Of a stretch of DNA of 5,247 bases, positions 1 to 5,247 are shown piece by piece. The position numbers and the translations under genes are program-made. The notes beneath the pieces were generated by a model. That model saw nothing but the letters and a program-made list of their open reading frames with translations, was not told the DNA's origin and ran no database searches. Source of the stretch: Phycisphaeraceae bacterium (lineage in GTDB: Bacteria > Planctomycetota > Phycisphaerae > Phycisphaerales > Phycisphaeraceae). The stretch covers positions 1-5,247 of the forward strand of contig SKPT01000094.1 of the NCBI GenBank assembly GCA_007119405.1, written 5' to 3'. Numbering within the stretch: position 1 is the first letter of the stretch; every line of letters starts with the position of its first letter.

Positions 1-65
1 CGCCACCGCCCCACCCCTGGATCGATAGGCTATGCCCGAGTGCCACCCACCGTGCACCGCTCGCC

Positions 66-69
66 AGGA
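66..69 (+). promoter_or_regulatory. Ribosome binding site (AGGA) deciding the start of the first gene
   Basis: AGGA lies 7 nt before ATG 77. It favours that start over the in-frame ATG at 32, which is preceded only by a weak GGAT at 19-22. The 7-nt spacing recurs at the starts at 2629 and 3650. Confidence 0.5.
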
Positions 70-76
70 CAACCCC

Positions 77-1111
77 ATGCTCACCCTCCTCGCCCACGCC
101 GGCGACCATCCGCGCCACGACGCCATCGCCGAGCTGCGCCTGCCGCCGGGCGTCCACGCCGGGCACATGCTCGAGCTCGACGCCAACGACGCCCCGCTCG
201 ACGCCCCCGTGCCCTGGCAGTGCGACGCCGACCCCGACGACGCCTCGCACCGCCTGCTCACCTTCATGCTCACCGGCCACACCCCGGCCCACACCCGGCG
301 GCGCTACCGCGTCCTGCCCACCGCCGACGCAAGCGCGGCCGAGCCGCCGCCGCTGGTCACCGTCGACGACGACGTCCCCCACCAGGGCCAGGCCAGCCTG
401 CGCATCACCACCGCCCACGGCGTGTGGCTCTACCACAAGGCCGGCGCCGGCTTCGCCAGCCTCTTCGACCGCCACGGCCGCGACTGGATCAGCTACCGCC
501 CCACCGGCGGCGCGGCCGGCCACTACCGCGGCATCCCCAACCTCGTCCATCCCGAGAGCTACTTCCACCCCGGCAACACCGACTGCCTCTCCCATCTGGT
601 CACCGCCGGCCCGCTGCGCGCCGCCATCGCCTCGCGCTCCGGCGACGGGCAATGGGCCACGCGATGGGACATCTTCCCCGCCCACGCCCGACTGACGGTC
701 CTCGAGGCGCCGCGCCCCTGGTGGTTCCTCTACGAGGGCACGCCCGCCGGCGCGCTCGACGAAGCCGGCCAACGCGTCCTGCGCAGCACGGGCGAGCTCA
801 CGTCGGCCGGCGAGAAGTGGGCCACCTCGCTGCCGCACCCCGCCTGGGTCGCGTTCATCGACCCCCGCGCCGAGCACAGCCTCTACCTCGCCCGCCACCC
901 CCGCCACGCCAACCCCGAGCCGGTGACCGATTCCTACTGGCCGATGGAGCAGGCCATGACCGTCTTCGGCTTCGGCCGCGACGGCCTCGAAAAATCCCAC
1001 CAGCAGGTGCCGGCCCAATTCAGCGTCGGGCTGATCGCGGCCAGCGAGCCCGAGCCCATCGAGGCCGCGGCAGTCGCATGCCTCGCGCCGGTCACCGCGA
1101 CCATCGCCTAG
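77..1111 (+). CDS. Conserved-looking protein of unknown function, possibly beta-sandwich, sugar-metabolism associated
   Basis: The 344-residue product has no signal peptide or membrane segment, so it is probably cytoplasmic. I do not recognise a named family with confidence. The central part (about residues 105-320) looks like a conserved globular domain rich in aromatic and beta-type segments. Visible blocks are WLYHKAGAGFASL (117-129), DWISY (136-140), YRGIPNLVHPESYFHPG (150-166), a WDIFP strand (197-201), PWWFLYEGTP (214-223) and MTVFGFGRDG (294-303). From memory this resembles uncharacterised proteins found beside sugar oxidoreductases in Planctomycetota and Bacteroidota; that recollection is weak. 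The first about 95 residues and the Ala/Glu-rich C-terminus look less conserved. I chose ATG 77 because AGGA (66-69) sits 7 nt upstream, the same spacing as two downstream genes. An in-frame ATG at 32, adding 15 residues, lacks a comparable site, and TAG at 26-28 closes the frame above it. No catalytic residues can be assigned. Confidence 0.8.
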   Translation: MLTLLAHAGDHPRHDAIAELRLPPGVHAGHMLELDANDAPLDAPVPWQCDADPDDASHRLLTFMLTGHTPAHTRRRYRVLPTADASAAEPPPLVTVDDDVPHQGQASLRITTAHGVWLYHKAGAGFASLFDRHGRDWISYRPTGGAAGHYRGIPNLVHPESYFHPGNTDCLSHLVTAGPLRAAIASRSGDGQWATRWDIFPAHARLTVLEAPRPWWFLYEGTPAGALDEAGQRVLRSTGELTSAGEKWATSLPHPAWVAFIDPRAEHSLYLARHPRHANPEPVTDSYWPMEQAMTVFGFGRDGLEKSHQQVPAQFSVGLIAASEPEPIEAAAVACLAPVTATIA

Positions 1112-1141
1112 CCGGTGTCGGAGAACGCGTGCAGGCCTGAA

Positions 1142-1233
1142 TGTAGGGTCGGTAGAGCGAAGCGAAACCCACCGGGTGCGGCGGGAATCCACGGCCAGCG
1201 TGGTGGGTTTCGCTTCGCTCTACCCACCCTGCA
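1142..1233. repeat. REPIN-like element: two REP-type palindromes in inverted orientation
   Basis: Two 29-nt arms, 1145-1173 and 1202-1230, are reverse complements with a single mismatch (C1150 opposite C1225). Three more pairs (one G-T) extend the stem outward to 1142/1233, around a loop of about 28 nt. Each arm is also a hairpin by itself. In the right arm GGTGGGT (1202-1208) pairs with ACCCACC (1222-1228) around a 13-nt loop. In the left arm the same stem (1147-1153 with 1167-1173) carries one C-C mismatch. A GTAG tetranucleotide (1143-1146) stands at the left foot and GCAG (reverse strand) at the right foot. A short imperfect palindrome with a GTAG-type foot is the hallmark of REP sequences mobilised by RAYT (TnpA-REP, Y1 HUH family) transposases, and two inverted REPs form a REPIN. 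No transposase lies in the window. There is no T-tract after the stem, so it is not a typical intrinsic terminator, although it could still attenuate transcription between the flanking genes. Confidence 0.85.
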
Positions 1234-1304
1234 GCCAGAGTTCAGTGACGCCAGCACATGGAACCGTCCGACCCCACGCCCCTTCTGCCCGCCGGGCCAC
1301 GCAC

Positions 1305-1313
1305 TGGTACAAT
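1305..1313 (+). promoter_or_regulatory. Extended -10 promoter element for the oxidoreductase-isomerase operon
   Basis: TGGTACAAT combines the TGn extension with TACAAT (1308-1313), which matches the sigma70 -10 consensus at five of six positions. It stands out as one of the few AT-rich words in a GC-rich intergenic region. No good -35 box is visible: CTGCCC (1285-1290) at 17 bp is poor, as is usual where an extended -10 compensates. A start site near 1320 would leave a leader of about 50 nt before ATG 1373. The element lies about 70 nt downstream of the REPIN, so transcription from it would not include the repeat. Confidence 0.55.
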
Positions 1314-1372
1314 CGCCACCGCGGAATCGGCCTCACTCAACCTTGCCCAACTCTGAATCGGACGTTGCAGAC

Positions 1373-2632
1373 ATGCCCACCGCCAACCCCCCCGTTCGCA
1401 TCGGAATCGTCGGCTGCGGCGTCGTGGCCACCGCCTACTACCTGCCCCACCTGCTCGACGACCCCCACGCCGAGATCACCGCCGTCTGCGACATCGAGCC
1501 CCGGCGCACCGCCGCCTGCGTCCGCCTCTTCGGCGCCAAACAGCAGTACACCGACTACTACGAGATGCTCGACACGGCTGAGCTCGGCGCCGTGTTCATC
1601 CTCACCGCCCCCGGCACACACGCCGAGTTCTCTCTCGCCGCCATCGAGCGCGGGCTGCACCTGCTCATCCAGAAGCCCATGGCCCTGACGCTCGACGACG
1701 CCACGCGCATCACCGATGCCGTCCGCGCCAAGGGCGTCAAGTGCGTCGTCGAACCCAGCGGCAACACCGCCCTCGACCCCGACATCGCCCACCTGCGCCA
1801 GCTCATCGACGCCGGCGTGCTCGGCCGACCCTACTGGTTCGCCGCCATCGACACCGCCGGCACCACCTACTCCAACATGCTCGGCGGAAACCCCTACGGC
1901 AACAAGGCGTTCTACAGCGCCGACTCCGGCGGCATGCTCTTCGACTTCCCCTACACGCCGAACCGGATCGTCTCCCTGCTCGGTGACTGCAAGTCCGTCA
2001 CCGGCAACGCCGCCATCTCCGTCCCCGAACGATGGATCGTCCCCGACGACGGCTACACCGACTTCCTCGAACGCGCCACCGACCCCTACGACTGCAACTA
2101 CTGGGACGAGGTGCTCCACGCCGAAAAAACCGAAAAAATCACCATGGGCGCGCCCGACAACGTCTTCAGCAACTACGAGATGGACGCCGGCTGGCTGGGC
2201 ACCTTCCACATCGGCCGCCCCTTCCACCCCATGCTCAAGGGCACCATCGGCTCCGGGTTCATGATCTTCGGCGAAGGCGGCAACCTCATCACCGGCGGCG
2301 GCCACGCCGTCTCCATCATCAGCGACCGCAAGGACCTGCTGCCCGAGGTCAGCGACGACGGCTGGTACCACCTGCCCGTCCGCGGCGACCACACCAAGGC
2401 CCAGTGGCCCAAGCCCGTGCCCGGGGCCTTCAACTACTACGCCCGCTCCAGCGAGCACCTCGTCCAGTGCATCCGCGACGACACCGACCCCATCCCCAAC
2501 GTCGAGTTCGGCCGGCACGTCACCGAAATGATGTACGGCGCCCTCGAATCCGCACGCACCGGCCGACGCTACGACATGACCACCACAACCACCGGCCTGC
2601 GCCAGCCCAGCGGCGCGGAGGCGACGGCATGA
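1373..2632 (+). CDS. Gfo/Idh/MocA family oxidoreductase (first of tandem pair)
   Basis: This 419-residue protein is a predicted NAD(P)-dependent dehydrogenase acting on a sugar, sugar acid or cyclitol in the cytoplasm. The N-terminal Rossmann fold begins with GIVGCGVVA (11-19), the GxGxxA dinucleotide motif, and an acidic residue at the end of strand 2 (CDIEP, D40) suggests NAD preference. The family's EKP motif appears as QKP (Q100-K101-P102). The C-terminal alpha/beta domain has the GGxLxD signature (G186-D191), but the position usually holding the catalytic-site His is Thr195 (DFPYTPN). Residues about 215-345 form an insertion rich in Tyr, Trp and Gly, making the protein longer than the common 330-390 residues. 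The frame is open upstream to 1115, but that stretch is the translated REPIN, and ATG 1373 starts just before the Rossmann strand, so I take it as the start. Its ribosome binding site is weak (GGA at 1360-1362). It overlaps the next gene by ATGA. Substrate and activity are unknown, and the altered active-site positions could mean a changed or non-redox role. Confidence 0.92.
   Translation: MPTANPPVRIGIVGCGVVATAYYLPHLLDDPHAEITAVCDIEPRRTAACVRLFGAKQQYTDYYEMLDTAELGAVFILTAPGTHAEFSLAAIERGLHLLIQKPMALTLDDATRITDAVRAKGVKCVVEPSGNTALDPDIAHLRQLIDAGVLGRPYWFAAIDTAGTTYSNMLGGNPYGNKAFYSADSGGMLFDFPYTPNRIVSLLGDCKSVTGNAAISVPERWIVPDDGYTDFLERATDPYDCNYWDEVLHAEKTEKITMGAPDNVFSNYEMDAGWLGTFHIGRPFHPMLKGTIGSGFMIFGEGGNLITGGGHAVSIISDRKDLLPEVSDDGWYHLPVRGDHTKAQWPKPVPGAFNYYARSSEHLVQCIRDDTDPIPNVEFGRHVTEMMYGALESARTGRRYDMTTTTTGLRQPSGAEATA
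2617..2621 (+). promoter_or_regulatory. GGAGG ribosome binding site and ATGA coupling junction
   Basis: GGAGG inside the end of the first oxidoreductase gene lies 7 nt before ATG 2629. That ATG overlaps the TGA stop (2630-2632) of the upstream gene. This arrangement indicates translational coupling and a shared transcript. Confidence 0.7.
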
Positions 2633-4035
2633 GCGGCGACGCCCCCATCCGCTTCGCCGTCGTCGGCCACCGCTTCGGCCAGCTCCACGTGCGCACCCTC
2701 GCCGCCATGCCCGGCGTCCGGCTCGTCGCCGTCGCCGACCGCAGCAGCGACAACCTCGACGCCGCAGCGGCACAGTACGGCTTCAAGGCCTACCGCGACG
2801 CGATCGAGATGATTCAGCGCGAAGCGCTCGACGCCGTCAGCGTCTGCATCTCCCCCGGAGCCCGCCGCGACCTGCTCGTCGCCGCCGTCGACAAGGGCCT
2901 GGCCCTTTTCATCGAAAAGCCCTGGGCCAGCAACGCCCGCCACGCCCGCGAGCTCGCCGAGCTCGTCCGCCCCAGCAGCGCGCCCGTGATGGCCGGCTTC
3001 AGCTTCCGCTTCCACCGCGCCCTGGCCAGGCTCAAGGCCCTGCTCGAGGGCGAGCTCGGCCAACCCCGCATGCTCGCCGGCCAGTACGCCTTCGGCTGGC
3101 TGCCCCCGCCCAGCCACTGGACCTGGGATCCCGACAACGGCAACGGCTTCATCAACGAGAACTCCTGCCACCTCTTCGACGCCGTCTGCCATCTCATGGG
3201 CACGCCCCTGCGCATCCACGCCGAGGCCGGCCGCTTCAACGATCGCCCCATGCCCGACGCCGCCACCATCACCTTGGCCTTCCACAGCGGCGCCATCGCC
3301 GCCCTGACCTGCGGCGGCATCGGCGCCCCGGCCTTTGACGACTTCCCCCGCATCGACCTGTTCGCCGAGCACGGCCAAGCCCAGCTTCGCGGCCGACACC
3401 ACATCTGGGAGCGCCTGACCTGGGCCCGCCACGACGACGAGCTGACCCGTCAGCTCACCGCCGGGCCCGAGCAGCTCGGCACGACGCGCTACACCGATGC
3501 CCTGACCCACTTCTGCCAGTGCATCCGCGACGGCGCCGCCCCCAGCGCCACGGTCGACGACGCCGTCCTCAGCGTCGACGTCGCCATGGCCGTGGCCGAG
3601 TCGGCGCGCACCCACCAGCCTGTCACGCTCGAAGCGACGGAGCCAACCCATGCGCCTCGGACTCGAAGCCGGCAAAGAGACACTCGACCTGGCCGTGGAG
3701 CTGGGCGTCCGCGGCGTGCCCATCGCCGCGGACGCGCTGGTCGACGACGGCGTCGACGCCACGCTCGCCCCGCTGACGCAGCGCAACCTGGAGGTCTGCC
3801 AGATCGGCGCGATGGGCTTCAACCCCCTCTCCGACGACACCGCCGCCCAGCAGCGCCAGGCCGAGACACTCCGCCACGCCATTCCGCTGGCCGGCGACGC
3901 CGGCTGCGCCTACATCGCCATCGGCCCGGGCAACCATCACCGCTCCGGCTTCCTGCACTACGACGATCGCAACTTCCAGGACGCCGCCATCACCCGCATG
4001 GCCGAGGGCCTCAAGCCCATGATCGAGCTGGCTGA
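2629..4035 (+). CDS. Gfo/Idh/MocA family oxidoreductase (second of tandem pair), stop codon missing at the domain end
   Basis: The recognisable enzyme is about 340 residues (2629 to about 3648), a normal family length. It is predicted to oxidise or reduce a sugar-type substrate with NAD(P) in the cytoplasm. It has a Rossmann start RFAVVGHRFGQLH (8-20), an acidic residue after strand 2 (ADRSS, D37), the canonical EKP motif (E96-K97-P98), and a C-terminal domain signature NENSCHLFD (176-184) with His181 retained and Glu177 where Asp is usual. The dinucleotide loop reads GHRFG (13-17) rather than GxGxxG, apparently one residue short and lacking the middle glycine. The sequence ends naturally with ARTHQPVTLEATE (326-338), like other family members, but no stop follows. 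The frame continues to TGA 4033-4035, adding about 128 Arg/Pro/His-rich residues that are just the isomerase gene read out of frame. The tail has no coding character, so the stop was probably lost by substitution or sequencing error. The true functional end is uncertain. Confidence 0.85.
   Translation: MSGDAPIRFAVVGHRFGQLHVRTLAAMPGVRLVAVADRSSDNLDAAAAQYGFKAYRDAIEMIQREALDAVSVCISPGARRDLLVAAVDKGLALFIEKPWASNARHARELAELVRPSSAPVMAGFSFRFHRALARLKALLEGELGQPRMLAGQYAFGWLPPPSHWTWDPDNGNGFINENSCHLFDAVCHLMGTPLRIHAEAGRFNDRPMPDAATITLAFHSGAIAALTCGGIGAPAFDDFPRIDLFAEHGQAQLRGRHHIWERLTWARHDDELTRQLTAGPEQLGTTRYTDALTHFCQCIRDGAAPSATVDDAVLSVDVAMAVAESARTHQPVTLEATEPTHAPRTRSRQRDTRPGRGAGRPRRAHRRGRAGRRRRRRHARPADAAQPGGLPDRRDGLQPPLRRHRRPAAPGRDTPPRHSAGRRRRLRLHRHRPGQPSPLRLPALRRSQLPGRRHHPHGRGPQAHDRAG
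3639..3642 (+). promoter_or_regulatory. Ribosome binding site (GGAG) for the isomerase gene
   Basis: GGAG lies 7 nt before ATG 3650, within the last codons of the second oxidoreductase domain. The third-position G/C pattern switches to the isomerase frame right at this ATG, which supports 3650 as the start despite the extended overlap from upstream. Confidence 0.6.
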
Positions 4036-4471
4036 GAAGCACAACGTGCGCCTGACGATCGAGCCCTACCTCAAGGGCGCCATCAACAGCCCCGATCGCT
4101 TCAAGGCCCTGCACGCCCTTGTCAACTCCGACGCCCTGCGCGCCAACGTCGACCCCTCCAGCCTCTACGACTTCTGGGACGCCGTCGCCCCCGCCGCCAT
4201 GGTCCAGCGCGTGTGCACCGGGCTGGCGGGCCACGTCGGGCTCGTGCATCTCAAGGAGATCGGCATCGACGAAGGCCTGCACATCCACATGGCCCTGACG
4301 CCCATCGGTCAGGGCCGCACCGACTGGGCCCAACTGCTCAAGCTCGTCGAGCCCCACGTCCCCGACGACAGTTGGGTCATCCTCGAGCACGCCCTCTCCG
4401 CCGAGGAGGCCCGCGCCAGCGTCGCCATCATCCGCGACGCGGCCCAACAGGCCGGCGTCACGCTCACCTGA
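3650..4471 (+). CDS. Sugar phosphate isomerase/epimerase family protein (xylose isomerase-like TIM barrel)
   Basis: This 273-residue, probably cytoplasmic protein belongs to the AP-endonuclease-2/xylose-isomerase-like TIM-barrel superfamily, which includes D-tagatose 3-epimerase, IolE and IolI. The four metal ligands expected for that fold are visible in order: Glu138 in LTIEPYL, Asp168 in ANVDPSSLYDF, His200 in GLVHLKE and Glu246 in VILEHAL. A PIGQGRTDW loop (218-226) matches the family's usual GxGxxDW segment before the last helices. The length is typical of the family. Members use Mn, Mg or Co to move a proton through an enediolate, giving epimerisation, isomerisation or dehydration of keto-sugars. 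The gene follows two oxidoreductases, so it could process the keto product of one of them. The start is ATG 3650 with GGAG 7 nt upstream. The upstream gene's frame overlaps its first 386 nt because that gene lacks a stop. Exact substrate and reaction type are not deducible. Confidence 0.93.
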   Translation: MRLGLEAGKETLDLAVELGVRGVPIAADALVDDGVDATLAPLTQRNLEVCQIGAMGFNPLSDDTAAQQRQAETLRHAIPLAGDAGCAYIAIGPGNHHRSGFLHYDDRNFQDAAITRMAEGLKPMIELAEKHNVRLTIEPYLKGAINSPDRFKALHALVNSDALRANVDPSSLYDFWDAVAPAAMVQRVCTGLAGHVGLVHLKEIGIDEGLHIHMALTPIGQGRTDWAQLLKLVEPHVPDDSWVILEHALSAEEARASVAIIRDAAQQAGVTLT

Positions 4472-4479
4472 GCTCCCCC

Positions 4480-5247
4480 TCACAGCAGCGCCACCGGGTC
4501 CACATCGATCGCCGTCTGCGCATCGCTCGTCAGCGACGCCTTGTTGCGCAGCGCCGTCAGCAGCCGCTGAAGCCGCCCCGCGTCGGCGGCGATCAGCTCG
4601 ATCTGCTGGCGGTGATGATCCGCGATGCGCGCGATCGGGCACGGCATCGGCCCGCGCAGGCGCACCCCCGTCGCCAGCGCCGCATCCTGCTCCGCCAACA
4701 GATCCGCCAGCCGCCGCGCCCGCTCCGTGCACGCCAGCGCATCCGTGTCGCGCACCACGATCCGCGCCATCCGCGTCACCGGCGGCAGCCCCACCTGCTC
4801 GCGCAACGCCAGCTCACGCTCCGCAAACGCCCCGTAATCCAGCTTCGCCGCGAGCTGGATCGTCGGATCCTGCGGATTCAGCGTCTGCACCACCACCCGC
4901 GCCGGCTTGTCGCTGCGCCCGGCCCGGCCCGCGACCTGGGCAATGAGCTGAAACGTCCGCTCCGCCGCGCGAAAGTCCGGCAGATGCAACGCCGTGTCCC
5001 CGCTGACCACGCCCACCAGCCCCACGTCGGGAAAGTCCAGCCCCTTGGCGATCATCTGCGTGCCCAGCAGCACGTCGATCTCGCGCCCGCGAAACGCGTC
5101 GAGCGTCTGCTGGTAGTCGCTGCCCGTGCGCATCGCGTCCGAGTCCAGCCGCGCCACCCGCGCCGCGGGAAACTTGCTCGCCAGCTCCTCCTCCACCCGC
5201 TGCGTCCCCAGCCCGAACACACTCACCTTCCTGCTGCACGCCGGGCA
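4480..5247 (-). CDS. priA: Primosomal protein N' (replication restart helicase PriA), C-terminal fragment
   Basis: This is the C-terminal 255 residues of PriA, a superfamily 2 DNA helicase that recognises stalled forks and reloads the replicative helicase; the 5' part lies beyond the window. From the edge it reads CPAC (1-4 of the fragment), the last cysteine pair of the zinc-binding insertion, then FGLGTQRVEEEL (11-22), which matches the GxGTExxE block after the zinc knuckles. Helicase motif V is TQMIAKGLDFPD (63-74) and motif VI is QVAGRAGR (104-111). The C-terminal domain follows, with GLPP (153-156), GPMPCPIARI (199-208) and the ending DVDPVALL, equivalent to the DVDP ending of E. coli PriA. 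A GTG at 5226-5224 is internal, because the frame stays open and coding to the edge. The gene converges on the isomerase with 8 bp between stop codons (4472-4479) and no visible terminator. It appears intact over the visible part and is unrelated to the sugar genes. Confidence 0.96.
   Translation of the reverse strand, partial: CPACSRKVSVFGLGTQRVEEELASKFPAARVARLDSDAMRTGSDYQQTLDAFRGREIDVLLGTQMIAKGLDFPDVGLVGVVSGDTALHLPDFRAAERTFQLIAQVAGRAGRSDKPARVVVQTLNPQDPTIQLAAKLDYGAFAERELALREQVGLPPVTRMARIVVRDTDALACTERARRLADLLAEQDAALATGVRLRGPMPCPIARIADHHRQQIELIAADAGRLQRLLTALRNKASLTSDAQTAIDVDPVALL

Noticed and set aside
26..34. TAGGCT (26-31) as a -10 box for the first gene, and ATG 32 as its start.
   Set aside because: The match to the -10 consensus is only three of six with no -35. 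ATG 32 lacks a good ribosome binding site, whereas ATG 77 has AGGA at 7 nt.
40..1140. Overlapping 366-residue forward frame over the first gene.
   Set aside because: Its product is Arg/Pro/His low-complexity, typical of an out-of-frame reading of GC-rich coding DNA.
1142..1233. The inverted repeat as an intrinsic terminator or part of a CRISPR array.
   Set aside because: No T-tract follows the stem on either strand. There are only two arms, in inverted orientation rather than regularly spaced direct repeats.
1115..1372. In-frame 86-residue N-terminal extension of the first oxidoreductase, starting at a GTG.
   Set aside because: It translates the REPIN and the promoter region and has no domain character. 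The Rossmann strand begins right after ATG 1373, and an extended -10 lies inside the supposed extension.
1337..4732. Long reverse-strand open frames (1337-2773, 2569-3882, 3623-4732) opposite the forward genes.
   Set aside because: They are Gly/Val/Ala/Arg-rich shadows caused by the high GC third positions of the real genes. They show no motifs, and known protein families explain the opposite strand.
5224..5226. GTG as the start of a short PriA-like gene.
   Set aside because: The frame stays open to the window edge and encodes the CPAC zinc-binding cysteines upstream, so the GTG is an internal valine codon.

Overview
This is a very GC-rich window with strong G/C preference at third codon positions, which is why every real gene casts long shadow reading frames. 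It holds four forward genes followed by one convergent, truncated reverse gene. The chromosomal priA fragment, the pair of Gfo/Idh/MocA-type oxidoreductases, the xylose-isomerase-like TIM-barrel protein and a REP-type palindrome fit a free-living bacterium. Planctomycetota (perhaps Phycisphaerae) is my best guess, because tandem Gfo/Idh genes with sugar isomerases are typical there. This is inference from gene style, not from a phylogenetic marker I could compare.

Layout: (1) 77-1111 is a conserved-looking protein of unknown function, probably cytoplasmic and beta-rich. (2) 1112-1372 is a 261-bp intergenic region with a REPIN-like inverted pair of REP hairpins (about 1142-1233) and, downstream, a good extended -10 promoter element (1305-1313). 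(3) 1373-2632 is a Gfo/Idh/MocA oxidoreductase. (4) A second Gfo/Idh/MocA oxidoreductase starts at 2629, overlapping the first by ATGA. Its recognisable domain ends near 3645, but its frame has no stop until 4035. (5) 3650-4471 is a sugar phosphate isomerase/epimerase-type TIM barrel with all four metal ligands recognisable. (6) 5247-4480, reverse strand, is the C-terminal part of the replication-restart helicase PriA, running off the right edge. Its stop lies only 8 bp from the isomerase stop.

Genes 3-5 look like one translationally coupled operon: an ATGA overlap, then a start with no spacer, each start preceded by a GGAG-type ribosome binding site at 7 nt. Two NAD(P)-dependent sugar oxidoreductases with a divalent-metal isomerase suggest oxidation of a sugar or cyclitol hydroxyl, rearrangement or epimerisation of the keto intermediate, and possibly re-reduction. 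The substrate cannot be read from sequence. Gene 1 may belong to the same theme but has its own transcription context.

The most unusual point is the missing stop codon at the end of the second oxidoreductase. No frame terminates at the gene boundary, so its reading frame runs 386 nt, out of frame, through the start of the isomerase gene.
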